A stretch of DNA of 64,000 nt from NCBI GenBank assembly GCA_030998015.1, contig JARWMV010000014.1, positions 186,001 to 250,000 on the forward strand, in the 5' to 3' direction. Below, piece by piece: positions 30,376 through 42,857 of the stretch (position 1 is the first letter of the stretch; each line of letters begins with the position of its first letter). The position numbers and the translations under genes were made by a program. This DNA is from Ceratorhiza oryzae-sativae (Eukaryota; Basidiomycota; Agaricomycetes; Cantharellales; Ceratobasidiaceae). The notes beneath the pieces were generated by a model. The model had not been told where the DNA came from and made no database searches. It saw nothing but the letters and a program-made list of their open reading frames with translations.

Positions 30376-33300
30376 ATGGATAAAGCAGCTGGAGACTTCT
30401 CATTCGCAAAGCTCAGCGACCTCGACCGGGCTGTTACTGTTAGGATGTAAGTGCGAAAAATAAAAGACTAAAAAGCTAACTCATTCAACACATATCTGCG
30501 TAGTTCTCAGCTAGAAGGAACCCGAACGCCTCGCCCATTTACGGAGCTGTTAGAGCACCCGGAGTTACGTTTTGCGGGAGTGCAACAAAGGTCAGCACAA
30601 AATTAAATATCCGAGGTATCTCTATAGTAATTTCTAATATAGTGGGCTGTCAGATATATACGTGTCTTGCCAGATTGTTGCAGACAACAAGCCTCTGACA
30701 ATCCCCCATCGAACGTCGTTTAAAGCTTTCAAGAACACATACACGTAAGACCGCCGAAGTTCGTGGTCGTTTGAGTGCTACTGAGTACTACTATAGTTGG
30801 AACGAATGGATCACGTTCCCCATCAAATACAAAGATCTCCCTTTGAACGCACAAATTACTTTTACCGTGTTCGATATTGAAGGGCCACGTACGGCTTCTC
30901 CTGTAGGAGGAACCACGTTCCGCATGTTTGGCAAGAAAAGGTTGGCCAACCTATTCAATCTTACCAAGGCCAATGTTGATACAAGGGTAGCACATTGCGG
31001 CGTGGAAAGCACCGATTGCTACTATGGGCGGGTCAAGAAGCTGACGGTTCGGCTGAGTCGCGAACTCCTAGCAAAGTAGAGCTAAAGGACGAAATGGGGA
31101 GGTTGGAGAAGGTACGTCTACGTATTTGGTTTGTACATTTCGACAAAAAGCCCTATACGTCTTCTCTCGCAGCTCGTGAAGAAATACGAACGCGGAGACT
31201 TGCCAAAATCAGAGTGGTTGGATAAGATGGCATTTCGTTGCATGGAGGAGATTCATTCTGTATGTGAACGGTTTTACGGCTTGCTTATTTATGCTGAACA
31301 GCTGCCTACAGACTGAAACAGCAAAGTCAGAAAGTTTATTCCTGTATATCGATCTACCTCGATTCGATTTCCCGATACTTTTTACCGAGCCAGTATGCTA
31401 ACAGATTTCGCTGTTTTATGTGTTAAGACTCATTTTTCGTAGGAAGTGTTGAACCTACCGCCTTCGACTTCCTCCCACTCACCTGTGCCACCTTCCACTG
31501 CCCCCACTGCTGCTGGAATTACTGCACCTCTCATGGACTTTAAAGCTGAAATGCAGATCTGGGGGATCGTCGATCCAGACATTGCAAGAGAAAATCCTGT
31601 GGAAGACAAACATCGTCGTCTTGTTCGTAGCCACCGTGGCGGTCCTTTGGACAGGGAACTGAAACCCGATGCAAAGATTCGGGACGAACTTACGGTAAGC
31701 AAGAAAACCAAGCATGCATATTTTCTCATTGCAGTTCGTTAGGCGATCATCAACTATCCTCCCACACAACCTCTTAGTTCTGAGGAAAAGGATCTCGTTT
31801 GGAAGTTCCGTTTCTATCTGAGTCGCGATCCCCGAGCATTAACCAAGTTCCTCAAGGTTCGTTTATATCCGTTCGCCGTCTCTTGGTCTTGAACTTAATC
31901 CATGCGGCGTCATCCGCTAGGCTGTTACATGGAAAGATGCCAGTGAAGTCAAGCAGGCTGTTGAAGTACTACTACCAATGTGGGCTGAAGTCGGCACTAC
32001 GGATGCTCTCGAGCTTCTTGGGCCGTCAACTGTGGACTCGCGCGTTCGGAGCTTTGCCGTAAAACAACTGAGACGAGCAGACGATGACGTGAGTTTGCCC
32101 AATGCAGCTCGCCACTCATAGCCGTAATAATCGATTGGGTCAGGAACTGCTCCTATATTTGCTTCAGCTTGTTCAAGCCCTTAGGTTCGAGAGCCCGCTC
32201 TCTTCTTCGACCAGACATAGGGACAGTGGTCTGGCCGACTTTTTAATCGATCGAGGCGTCACGAACGCTGTGTTGGGGAATCGCTTGAATTGGTATTTGA
32301 TGGTCGAAGTACAAGACAAGATGGTTGGGAAGATGTACGGAAGCGTCGCCTTCAACTTTATGCGACGTCTGGAAGCGGTATGTAGACCTACCCTTAAACT
32401 CAAGGTCCGCATTCACACACTTGCGCCAGTCGGAGGATGGAATCAGCCGTCGAGATACAATTCGACGACAGGGTGAATTCCTGGCAATACTCTCATCTCG
32501 AGCCAAGGAGACTCGAGCGTCGAAAGATGCCCAAAAGAAAAAAGCAGAGAAATTCAGGGCCTGGGTCGCGGATGCTAAGAACGGACTGCTAAACATGACC
32601 GAACCCCTTCCTCTCCCCTTGAACGCCCGAATCATGATCACTGGTGTGATACCAGAAAAGTGCAGCGTCCTCAACAGCAACTTGGTCCCGCTGTTGCTTG
32701 CGTTCAAATGCGCACCCCAAGAGCCGGGAGACCCCACTGAGTATTCTGTCATTTACAAGAACGGTGACGATATGCGGCAAGATCAACTAGTCATCCAGCT
32801 TTTCACACTCATGGATAGACTGCTTCGCAAAGAGAACCTAGACCTCAAACTTATCCCCTACGCTGTCTTGGCCACTAGTACTCTCGAGGGTATGGTACAA
32901 TTCATCCCAAGCAAGGCGATTCGTAGCATTATGGTGGAATATTCCTCAATATTGAATTATTTGAGAGCGCACAATGCTGATGAAGGCAGTGTTGGAACTT
33001 ATGGTGTTAAGAAAGATGTTATCGAGACATTTGTTCGAAGCTGTGGTACGTAGCTCTTTCCCCCAGCCTATGCGGACACTGGAATATCTCTATACAGCCG
33101 GCTATTGTGTCGTTACATATATCCTAGGAGTTGGTGACCGACATCTCGACAACTTGCTCGTCACCCCAGATGGTACGTATCCCCGGAATCGGTGCCCCAA
33201 TCTTTGCTCATGTTTCTGCGTCTAGGTCACTTTTTCCATGGTATTTTTTTCTTTTGGCGAACTTGGGGTCCAATTGGGTACTCACGTTTCTACAGTGGAC

Positions 33301-33722
33301 TTTGGTTATATCCTCGGACGCGACCCAAAGCCCTTTCCGCCACCAGTCAAAGTATGCAAGGAAATGGTCGACGCAATGGGTGGCGCCGGGTCAGCGCACT
33401 ACGCGAAATTCAAAAACTACTGCTTTACGGCATTTAGCATTCTCCGAAAGAGCGCCAACCTGATCCTCAATCTCGTCGCGCTCATGGTTGACGCAAATAT
33501 CCCAGATATCAAGCACCGAGACGTCCATGAGCAGTCCAGAGAAGTTTCGGCTCGACTTGACTGAAGAAGAGGCCATTAAACATTTCGAGACGTTGTTGAA
33601 CGAGTGGTCGTACTTTACGGTCGTTTTTGATCGTATTCACGATATTGCACAGGTGGGTGAAGATCATTAGCACGGCAGCAAAGATGGCTTACCGCGGAAT
33701 CACGCAGTACTGGAGATCGTAA
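30376..33722 (+). CDS. VPS34: Class III phosphatidylinositol 3-kinase VPS34
   Basis: Makes PI3P on endosomes and autophagosomes; works with VPS15 and VPS30/Beclin. Starts [20 protein letters not shown] in a strong context. The C2 domain (about 30490-31080) has [40 protein letters not shown] and TVFDIEGPR. The helical PIK domain (about 31740-32390) includes [20 protein letters not shown] and [20 protein letters not shown]. The kinase domain (about 32610-33710) has [32 protein letters not shown] (catalytic) and [20 protein letters not shown] (activation loop). It ends in QYWRS after a last intron; the C-terminal helix is required for activity in the family. About 15 exons, one only 15 nt long. 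All catalytic residues are present. Confidence 0.95.
33226..33240 (+). other. 15-nt microexon in VPS34
   Basis: Bounded by TCTAG and GTATTT. It supplies the codons that turn PDG + VDFG into PDGHFFHVDFG, exactly the conserved kinase sequence. Phases on both sides fit. Confidence 0.85.
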
Positions 33723-34241
33723 AGGTGACAGGGACTATATGGGGTTCGTAAGCTAAATCCATAAATTCCTCACAAGCTTTAATGCATACCAATGCTTCCC
33801 CTGCTTTTTCAATACCTTTTAACAACCATGTAGTTTGTGTGACATTAGAATAAGCAATATACATGATAGATGAACTTCAAGCAGATATGCCATGCGCGTA
33901 GTTTTCGTTCACGAGTTGTGCGCCAGAGGAAACTCAAACATTTTATCGCATCCCTACACCGCCACAACCTGACGCTGCGACATGTTTGAGCCTTCTTACC
34001 AGTTCTTACTTCTCGCTGCGGCAGTCAAAAAAAAACAACCCCGAAAATGCCATAAAAAACAACACACAATCACAACACACAAAGTTCACAAGAAAGTCCA
34101 GCCCAAAGTCAACTGAATGATAGTACGCAGGTCCTACAACTGCAAGAACAAGACGATATTACAAAGAACGTACGTGGTGAGCAGTCAAAATGTCCGTTGG
34201 AATAACCTCCACCACAAAAGAGACAGACATGACATCTCAGC
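33723..34241. other. Convergent 3' intergenic, VPS34 / exo-glucanase
   Basis: About 0.5 kb of AT-rich 3' sequence, with A-rich and CA-rich tracts near 34025-34095. No gene seen. Confidence 0.4.
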
Positions 34242-36798
34242 TTAGTGCATGGGTGCGCCGGTGATCCTCGGCTCTCGGACCAACCTCCTTCGGCCATTGC
34301 AGCGGCTCGGGACAGCCGCGTTGACAGCATTCCACGGGTCAGGGTACGTGCAGCCTTCAATGGGCACATAGTCACCATCCCATCCACCACTTCCGCCAAT
34401 CCAACCGCTTCCAGCAGTGGCGGTGGCAGAAGCAAAGGTAGGAGCAGGAAGAGTATTAGGAGTACCGGTGGGGGTGTATGAAGGCAGGGCAGCCACGTTT
34501 GGCTGGTCAGCAAAGCTCGTAGGCGGGAATGGGTGGGAAGCGCGGAGGGAGGCAGCAATGGTCTGGGAGACATAGGACGTCTGAGACGGCTTGAGGGGGC
34601 CAGAACGGGGATTAGTGTTGCCGCAAGCACCTGCAGCCTTACGAGGATCGGTCGGGATCCAGCCGTTCTCGAGACCAAGACTGTACGACCAGAGGGGCGA
34701 GTTGACCTTGCCACTGTTGTTCGACTTGCCAATCTTCCAGGTCCAGAAGAAGTAGTTCTAAAGCACTGGTTAGTGAATCAAAGAGAGAAGCACTTGGGTG
34801 AAACATACCTGCATAGCATCCATACTAGCCAAGGCGAACTGCATCAAGTTGGCCTTGACGTCGGAGGACCAGTTCGTAGAATCGAGCCAAGGGGCACAGC
34901 TGCCGATACGAGGGCCATTGTAAGTAGACAGGGTTCCATCGTAGCGGTAACCACTGCTGGCACCGTTCAGGTAAAGACCGCAATCGTTGAAAGCCAAACT
35001 CCATTCTCCAGCAGCGGCGAATCCGTAGGTATCCAGGGTGCCGTTGAAGCGAGAAGCCCAACGAGCACACGGGCGCTTGATCTGCTGAGCAAGAGGAGAC
35101 GAGTCGAGCGGATCAGCGAATGCAAAGTACGGGTGCGAGTCTAGTTGCCGATTGTTAGGTCAGATGAAAAAACTTGATTGAACTAGTACACTCACCAAGA
35201 GCAACACGATCGGAACCAGGCATGAAGTTGGCCCACTGCTCGAGAGGCTGGAACCCATCGTGGATCGAAATGAAGGGGCCCTTGCCGAGGCCAGTAATAT
35301 TGCGCATCATGTCATGCATCTCAATATAACTGTGGTACAGGTAAGTACGCTACTAGCCGAGGGTTTGTCCTGGACTCACAAGCTGGTGATGGTGTCAATG
35401 CCGATCTGAGTGGTTGAGCCTCGTTGACGACACCAAAGAACGGAACGACATCCTTGTACTGATCCTGCGAGATGAACTCGGTGATGGTGCGCATGATGTT
35501 GAGCGAGCGCTGAGCATTGGCGAGGCCCATTACACCGTGCATCCTAACCATAGCCATGAACATTGAATGCAATAAATCGAGTTTGGATCTTACCAGTTGA
35601 TCTGACCGCGCTTGCCAGAGTGGTTAAAGCCATTCTGCGAACCGGGGATAGTGTGCAAGTCAACGTTAATACGGAGACCGTATTTGCGGGCCCATTCAAT
35701 GGCCTTGAGGAAGTATCTGCCCAAAAGAATGTCCCATGAGTCACGTTCCACACGGCCAATCGCCACGCGACATACTTCCACGACACACGCTCCAAGAACG
35801 GCTCGTCATCAAACTTCTCAACGGCCCAGTACGGAATGGGGATGCGGACCCAGTTCAAGCCGGCACCAGCAATCTGGGCAAAATCCTCTTCGGTGATAAA
35901 CGTAGCATAGTGTTCTTCGAGAACCTTGGCAACACCACCGCTGCTCTTGTTCGCGGCGATAGCCTCGCACAGAGTCCACTCGTCGATTGCCCAGATGCCC
36001 CCATAGTTGGGGGCAGAAGGCTGGTATGGTTCGTACAAGGCCGGCGAGATGAAGGGCTCGAGCACAAGCCAGCCACCAAGGTTGACCCTGCATAAATGAA
36101 ATCAGCTTACGTCTGAAATACCTGTCAAAATTGACACGAACCCGCGCATGACATCGGTACCATATTTCCATTCCTGGCTGAGCGGAGGTGACCAGCTCTG
36201 AGCCTGTGCCGAGTTGTTGTATGGGTTAGCAGGATCGAATACCCAGAAGCCGCCAAACTTGTTGTTATACGTAAAAGTCGTGCCATCGTCCTTCGTGACG
36301 ATCGAGCCGTCGCCGCCTAGTATATCCCGGACGGTCAGCCAATGTGCTGACACAACGCGCACATAGAACCAACATACCAGACGTGACCACACCGCTTGTC
36401 GGATTTCCTCCGGTGGGGGTCGCAGAGGGACCATGGCTGCTGTGGTCGTTGCTGCTGCCTGCTGATGCCGAGTTATTGGTTTTGATGACCTTGAAGTACA
36501 CAGGTACGATAACCGCGACAACAATGACCGCAAGCGCGGCAAGGCCGGCAAGCGCGTAGAGCAAAGGGTTGCGCTTGCGCTTTGGCTTTTCTGAGACGTC
36601 GTGGTCGTCGTCGTGGTGGGGGAGGTCATTCACGGGAACACCCATGTACGACGAAGAGTCATGGGCCTTGATGCTGGGGTCGGCGGAGGCAGTGGTCGCG
36701 ACCGAGTCCCTGTTCGTCTGGAGGCCGATGGCCTTGGGGGGGAGGAGCGTGTCCGTCTGCAGCGCAGACGGCGTTTCAGGCCGTGGCGAACTCGACAT
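34242..36798 (-). CDS. Membrane-anchored GH5 exo-beta-1,3-glucanase
   Basis: Cell-wall glucan hydrolase, type II membrane protein like Aspergillus ExgD. ATG at 36798: a cytosolic tail of about 85 aa ([20 protein letters not shown]), a KRKRNP stop-transfer, then one TM ([20 protein letters not shown]). A Ser/Gly-rich stalk follows, then the GH5 domain: [60 protein letters not shown] and [11 protein letters not shown]. The Glu of NEA is the acid/base position, NEP in most relatives. [13 protein letters not shown] carries the nucleophile Glu. [16 protein letters not shown] is also present. The tail is Ser/Thr/Pro-rich, ending RITGAPMH. About nine exons. No secretion signal other than the TM anchor. 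Confidence 0.93.
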
Positions 36799-37976
36799 GG
36801 GAGCCCAAGGAGGGGAACGGGGAGGAAAGAAACGGGGTAACACAATGGGTCAACCTGCGTCCGACTTGCTGCTTTTGAACCCAGAGAATTCAATCCGATC
36901 AAGCGCTCGCCAAACAGCTTGGCAGGGCCCACGTCTCAGGCAACCAGCTAGTTCGAGATTCGCAATACAAAGGATTTCAACAGATATATACGACTGTTCA
37001 ATCTCGTCCTGTCGCCCCGTCGCTGCACCGCGCATGCTGGGTAGCCCGGCCTCGTCGTAGGTCGGAAGGGGACCAACAAGACATAAATATGAGCAATAAT
37101 TTCATCCGAGTTGCGCTGATCAGGGGCATTTGTTTTTATGATCATACAATATCCCCACACCGCTCTGCTGCAGCTCAACATATATGATTTCTCCGCCGTA
37201 TGCAACTGCATAAATCCTGTAGCTGCTGCAACACTGTCGCTCGGCCATGCCGGCCGTGACCTTCTCTCGCTAACGCTGGGCAGGGTTGTGGATGCTTGTG
37301 ATGGTGCCGATATGCTCGGCCATCGTCATCCGTTGACAGCCTGTCACTACACACTCTAATTCCATCACCTTTTGGGATAGCCGGATCCCAAGCCGATGCT
37401 CGAGTGCACCATTTTGCTCGTCGTCGCTCACGGATGGGGCCGGTTTACGAGATGCTGGGATTTTATTACGGCCGACTTTCTCGAGGCAGGGTGCTTTACG
37501 GCGGCAATCATATTCATTTTTTCTGCCTTCAACATGAAAGACCTCGTGTTTGGATCGCTTCCGTATCGGGTGACGTCGCTCCTGCCATCCACCTCGTGCA
37601 CACAAGCCAGTGACAAGCTTGACATGTAAAATGCGTTCTCGTTCTATTATTACACACGACCATCGACTCGAAGATCCCACGAAAAAAAAAAACTAGCAGT
37701 CCAGTAACCAGGCACAAAGGTCGCACGAAGGCGAACCCAATTTTTTGTCCGCCATCTCCGTGGAAATTCGATTGTCTTGATCTTAGCCTGATTGCCTGAC
37801 TCAGACCCTCTCTTATTCAACACGATGTCAGGGGTGGCCCATCACGTGATTTCACGCTACCCCTATTCAACCTTGATCGGCAAGAGCCCAAGTGTTAACC
37901 AGGACGGGAGCGATTAACCTGGCCGATCTCGTCCGCTATATCTGGGGTCCATTGGATTGTACGCAAGCGTAGTGGA
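36799..37976. other. Divergent intergenic region, nothing recognised
   Basis: About 1.2 kb between two outward-facing genes. Contains an A11-12 tract near 37681. Open frames are short, overlap on both strands and show no family features. Confidence 0.45.
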
Positions 37977-39188
37977 ATGTCTTCTGCCATCGTATTGTGT
38001 TTTGTCCTGGTGACGTTTTCTCTTGCGCTGCCGGTCCAACGCGAAACCATCATCCACAGACGACGGCCTGAAATGGAGCGGGAGTGGGATCGCCCAGCAC
38101 GACGCTTCAATAAACATGAAGAAATAGTCGAACCATGGATCCCAAACGGTGTTCCGGGACACATTGACCTAATGGCATCAGGTCCATCCAACCGGAGCAC
38201 AGCAACCTCCCTCTACACCCCGTACATCACCATCCAGAGTATACCTACAGGACAGACCCCCTACAAGGTCGGCGAAATAGGCTACAGTGGACCCAGCACT
38301 CTCATATTTTTAAACGCCATGCCGTTTGGACGAGGCACAAAGTTCTGGATCCTCAAATCCCACGACGTGGACTGTTTTGCTGGATCCGAATTCGCATCTA
38401 GCTACAACGCGAGCAGCCAATCTGGGGGAACCGAGTATCCAGTCACGCTTCGATCGCCTCTCAAGACTAGCAAGGGAGGCGGGATAATTGCCTATTGCGC
38501 AACCTACGACCCCAATCCGCGAGGCTCCGGTATGACACTCGGCGCCGCGCCTTGCGGGACGATCTCTTGCGCGTCACTGCCACAACCCGAGCCAGGAGCC
38601 GAGTCTTTGCCCAGCCTATCTCGTAATCCGGACGGGACACTCGCGCCTGTGTTTTTCACGACCCGGCCGTGCAACTACTTGGATCCGAACTGCCATGTCT
38701 CCCAGATCTTTCTCTATAGCGCAGAGACGGGCGCTGTCCGGCCTATGTATCATACTGGGGGGATGGAGGGCGTCAATTCAACTTGGACTTCGAGTGGGCA
38801 ACCCAGACGCCGAAATGTACCTGAGCCGTTGGTTAGGAGTGTAAACATGGTCTTTCGACAAGGGGATACACGTGTGCTTCCAGGATGGCCAGACCCAGAC
38901 CCTGCACTCGTTCTGAGCCATCCAGCCTTTGACGTACATGATGTGTCTCAAGCGCCCACGCCAAACGCCACCTTGGATAGCAGCCAACTGGAAGTCCCTG
39001 GAATGGAGCCTGGCACCATGTTCCGTTGGGCTACGAGGGTTAACTTGCTTTCAAGTACAGCTAGCGAGCATAAAGATGCTACTCCGACGCTCAACTGCTC
39101 TATTGGTTCCGTAACCCAACAGAGCATTTACCCGACTCCAGCCACATACCTCGTCTGGCTCGCTCCCCCGATTGGGACTCTCCACTGA
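37977..39188 (+). CDS. Secreted protein of unknown function, intronless
   Basis: Single open frame of 403 codons with no introns, unusual here. Starts with a signal peptide (MSSAIVLCFVLVTFSLALPV) and a basic RRRPEMEREWDRPARR stretch that could be a Kex2-type processing site. The mature part is rich in Gly, Pro and Ser, with about nine Cys (CFAG, YCATYD, PCGTISC, RPCNYLDPNC) and several N-glycosylation sequons (NRS, NAS, NST, NAT, NCS). The middle (YTPYITIQSIPTGQTPYKVG ... TLIFLNAMPFGRGTKFWILK) looks beta-rich. I do not recognise the family. Likely cell wall or extracellular; possibly an orphan of mushroom-forming fungi. Confidence 0.75.
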   Translation: MSSAIVLCFVLVTFSLALPVQRETIIHRRRPEMEREWDRPARRFNKHEEIVEPWIPNGVPGHIDLMASGPSNRSTATSLYTPYITIQSIPTGQTPYKVGEIGYSGPSTLIFLNAMPFGRGTKFWILKSHDVDCFAGSEFASSYNASSQSGGTEYPVTLRSPLKTSKGGGIIAYCATYDPNPRGSGMTLGAAPCGTISCASLPQPEPGAESLPSLSRNPDGTLAPVFFTTRPCNYLDPNCHVSQIFLYSAETGAVRPMYHTGGMEGVNSTWTSSGQPRRRNVPEPLVRSVNMVFRQGDTRVLPGWPDPDPALVLSHPAFDVHDVSQAPTPNATLDSSQLEVPGMEPGTMFRWATRVNLLSSTASEHKDATPTLNCSIGSVTQQSIYPTPATYLVWLAPPIGTLH

Positions 39189-39628
39189 GCTTGCTAGATT
39201 TGAGCCATGGGTTGTATTTATTAATGTCATATACATTCATGTAGACAGTCATTCGCTTTTTGATTGGCGTACGATATTGAGTGTGTCCAATGAATTGAAT
39301 GTTTGACAGTGCTTGCAAACGTCTTGGTTGGACATATACTCGATTTCATATAAAGTGCCTGGTTAGCAATAGATGGGGGGTTTGGGCGTTTGCTGTTCAG
39401 CTCCTTAATTGGGTCTTCCAAATAGAATCAAGCTTCTGCCCGAGGATGGAAGCAAGAAACATTTTTCGGGTTCGATAATTACAGTTTCAGCGACAATTTA
39501 ATATAATTTATCAATAACGAACAAAAGAGTTAGCTCAGGCGAAAAAAAAAAAACACAAAAAATGAGAAAAGAGTAAAATATACCATACAAATTATACCCA
39601 GCTCCCCTCTCTTGCATACTTTCATCCT
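39189..39628. other. Convergent 3' intergenic
   Basis: About 0.44 kb, AT-rich with an A12 tract near 39542. No gene seen. Confidence 0.4.
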
Positions 39629-41191
39629 TCAGCCCCTTCTCTCACGTCTCTCTGGGACAGCGATCCTGCCTGCTAGACTTTGAGGTTGCACCTGACCTCT
39701 ATTTCCATCATCTTGCGCATCGCCAACACCCCCTCTGTTCAAGGCACCCATACCTCCGTCACCTTCAACCATCGCGGCCGCGAAGTCAGAAGCGTTCGAC
39801 AGATCGCCTAGCTCTGCGTCCCAGACGAGTGGTGCCGGCGCTTGAAGGGCGTCCATCATATCCATGAACGACTGTCTGATCCCCAAAGTAGGCTCAGGCG
39901 TCGTGCGTATGTTTCCCATTAACCTATTCCCGAGATTCTTGGGCGCCTCTCCAAAGTCCAGCGCATTGACCAGGTCCATGGTGAATGCCGGATCAGGAGT
40001 AGAATAAGGAGGGACGCTTGAAAAGTCGTCGCCCCGGCTTCCACATTCGATACCGTTGCTCCAACCTGCTCCAACCCTCCGTTTCTCGGTAGCCTATAGT
40101 ATATTCCATAGGTCCGCCAGCCATCCGCCCGCTTGTCACCTCCCTACTACCACAGGTCACCTGGTGGTTCCCTATGAACCCAGTCTCCGTGGCGTCTCCT
40201 CCCATCCAGCTATGGGTGGTCCCTTCGCTCGTGCCCAAGTTCGTGCTGGGGGTCCAGGCCGGTGGGAGGCGGGGAAACCATTGCCTTCGTCCGGGAGCGA
40301 GTCGAAAGGGTTGATGTAGTTGGGGCTCAGCACACTCGCGGCCGCGTCGAATCCAGAGGCCGTCGGGACAACGCCGTTTGGGAAGAACGGGTTGAAAGGG
40401 GGTATGTGGGCCGGCCGAGGTTTAGAAGGCGGCTTTGGGGAGAGGGGGGATGTAGGCCTGCGGACTGGCAACGGTCGAGGCTCGGGCTTTGTTCCAGGTT
40501 CCACATCCTGGTCTGAGTTTGAGTCGGTGTGGGGTGCTGACTTCTCCACGGCCATGCACTCCGATCCTTCTCGCCCAGTAGCATGTCCATCGACCGAATT
40601 GAGCTGCAGATCCGCACTCAAAGCAGGAGTTGGTGCCCCAGGTAGGTTGGTGGCCAACGCATCTGCCACAGTGCCTTACCTGAACTGTCCATAGGTTGGG
40701 TGGGGCACCTGGAACATCGCAGCACTGGGGGGGGGGGTGTTCATTGCCCATTTCCCCTTCAATGGCTCGTCCTATGATTCAGGTAGGTAATAACCGGACA
40801 CTCGTCCCTCATTTGATTCCTACCTTTTGTATTCACCAACACCCAGGTCCATCGTTTTAATCGCTGATATCAGCTCCATCAAATCTAACCCAAACGCCGG
40901 GGTAAGATTAACAAAGTTACCCACTTCAGCATGGACAAGTTCTAGCGAGGTCAGGCAGCTCGAATAGCCTGAGCTAACAGTGTTGTCGAGCGGTCGGCTA
41001 GGTGTCGAGATAGCAAAAGCAGAAGCCAAAGAATCTAGAGTAGGCGCGAAAGACTGCGAGTTTGAGGGAGTGCTGATCAAACTGGTATCCTGGGGTTCAC
41101 TGGTGATGGGTTTGTGTTGTCCATGTCGCGGCGACAAACCAGCTATACCCCAGCAAGGGATATCCAAATGGTGGCGAGTGGTTGTATCATA
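39629..41191 (-). CDS. Hypothetical low-complexity protein, model unresolved
   Basis: Coding signal in several pieces on minus: LISTPSNSQSFAPTLDSLAS, NLTPAFGLDLMELISAIKTM (about 40820-41090); DEPLKGKWAMNTPPPSAAMF then QVPHPTYGQF (about 40690-40785); a Pro/Ser-rich exon with RPLPVRRPTSPLSPKPPSKP and FNPFFPNGVVPTASGFDAAA (40172-40669); and DDFSSVPPYSTPDPAFTMDL, NALDFGEAPKNLGNRLMGNI plus a Gly/Ala-rich end at 39629. A recurring TPxPxF-x-MDLxxAL pattern suggests internal repeats. No known domain. An in-frame TAA follows YGQFR and an 11-C run lies in the coding sequence (about 40727-40737), so this may be a decaying or misread gene. Start could be the ATG at 41191. Confidence 0.45.
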
Positions 41192-41343
41192 TTAAAAAAA
41201 TCCAACATGCGACGGAGTTTCCCCCGCAAGCAAGAATGAGCATTTCAGTAAGCTGACAGGAAACAACGTGATGGTAGTGGTCGAGCACAGATCCAGGGAG
41301 AAAACAGCTTCTAACACGTGACCTGTTCCCACAATTGACCACC

Positions 41344-42728
41344 ATGCCTCCTGCCCCATCATCTGCTCGGGCCCTGCAAGCAATTCTCCCCCAGATTGCG
41401 GAAAATAAGCCATACGAAGCCCACCAGAAAGCACGCACATTTGTTTCTCGATACGCCAAATCCGGCCAATATGATGTCGCCATCGACGTTTTATTCCAGT
41501 CTGCGCGTGAATTGCTCAAGGCGGGACATACGGGCAGCGGGGTCGACCTAGGCTCGTTCCTTCTGGATATATACGAGGCAGCCAAGGTCGATGTAAACTC
41601 GGATTCGCGAGGTGTGTCAGCAGTGATGTGTATCGATCGGTGAAGTGACATGGTTCAAGGGCGAATCACCCAGCTCATTGCGTTGACTGGATCGGAAGGT
41701 GCTTGGCGCAAGACGCTCATTGACAAGGCGGTCGCGTGAGTCTACGATTGAACCATATATTTTCAATGCCTAACCACGGCCCTGCAGGTGGTCGGCCAAA
41801 CGTGGCAAGTGTCCAGCTGGGGATCCTGAGTTGCTTCATTACTGTGGCGAGCTTCTATATCGAGGTGCAAACTTTCGGTTGTGTGGGATAACAAATGAGA
41901 TTAACAAATATGTCCCAGAGGGCTCGTTTGAGCTTGCAGAGGTACACCTGCTCAACTCGGCATCCCGCGACTCAGCGCGACTCTTGGCCAGATGATGTTT
42001 GAGTGGTTGAGGGACGGATCAAACCCAGGGGCATACGCTATTCGTGGCACGATTCCGTTAGTGGCTAGCCTTGTATACAAACTACTACTAACTTGTCTTG
42101 GCCTATAGCTATTTGCTAAATACTTCCATATTGGCCGCCCGCACTTTCCTCACCACGTTCTTGGACCTGGTGTTGGCTTCACCACGCAAAGATAGTTTGA
42201 TTAACCCGCACTTTCCGACCCCCATTCCGCTAAATTCACCAGATTCTGGCGAGTGAACTTTCACTGTGGATTCTCATGGTTGCCAATCCCCCTGACTGTC
42301 TCCCAGAACAAGACGAAATCCAGATTACAACGGACCCGACGCTCAACTTTTTGCAACTTGCTATCCGCTCGTGCCAACGCGCTGGATGGGGAGCTGAAGC
42401 GACAACGAGCGAAGAAGAAACCCAAAATAGGGCGGCACGAGATGCGTGGCTCCGACTCGCAGCTCGGTATCGGACAAGGGTGATTGGAGGTGAACCCATG
42501 CGCGATGTACGTTTGCACTTTAAGCGATCGAGCCAGGAAAGTCCTGAGTTGTATTTTTCACAGGCCATCGACTCACTGGGTGCTCTTTACTTCGACCTCT
42601 CAACCTCTCGCAAGGGAGCAAATCCCCTCCAAGACATGATGTCTAGCCTTTTTGGTGGCGGAGAGCCAACCGAATCCCGCCCTGCACGCAAGCTCCGGAG
42701 AGCGTTGCCTTCTACAGGGCTGGATTAG
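41344..42728 (+). CDS. GET4: GET4/TRC35, tail-anchored protein targeting factor
   Basis: Cytosolic adaptor that with GET5 hands tail-anchored proteins to GET3. Helical-repeat protein: ARALQAILPQIAENKPYEAH, QKARTFVSRYAKSGQYDVAI then DVLFQSARELLKAG, GVDLGSFLLDIYEAAKVDV, ITQLIALTGSEGAWRKTLID, GDPELLHYCGELLYR and GAYAIRGTIPYLLNTSILAA. The second half has NFLQLAIRSCQRAGWGAEA and MMSSLFGGGEPTESRPAR at the C-terminus. About eight exons; ATG at 41344 in a good context, stop 42726. Converges with TSC13 with 129 bp between stops. Confidence 0.93.
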
Positions 42729-42857
42729 ACTGAAAGAATAGTTTCGGGCTTACTTCGCCGTGTTTCATAGGTTGTAACATAGATAGTGATCAAGAGTGCA
42801 TTTTAGCTATGTGGAATACAGGTGTTATAATCCTGTAACCGAGACCAAAGATGTGGC

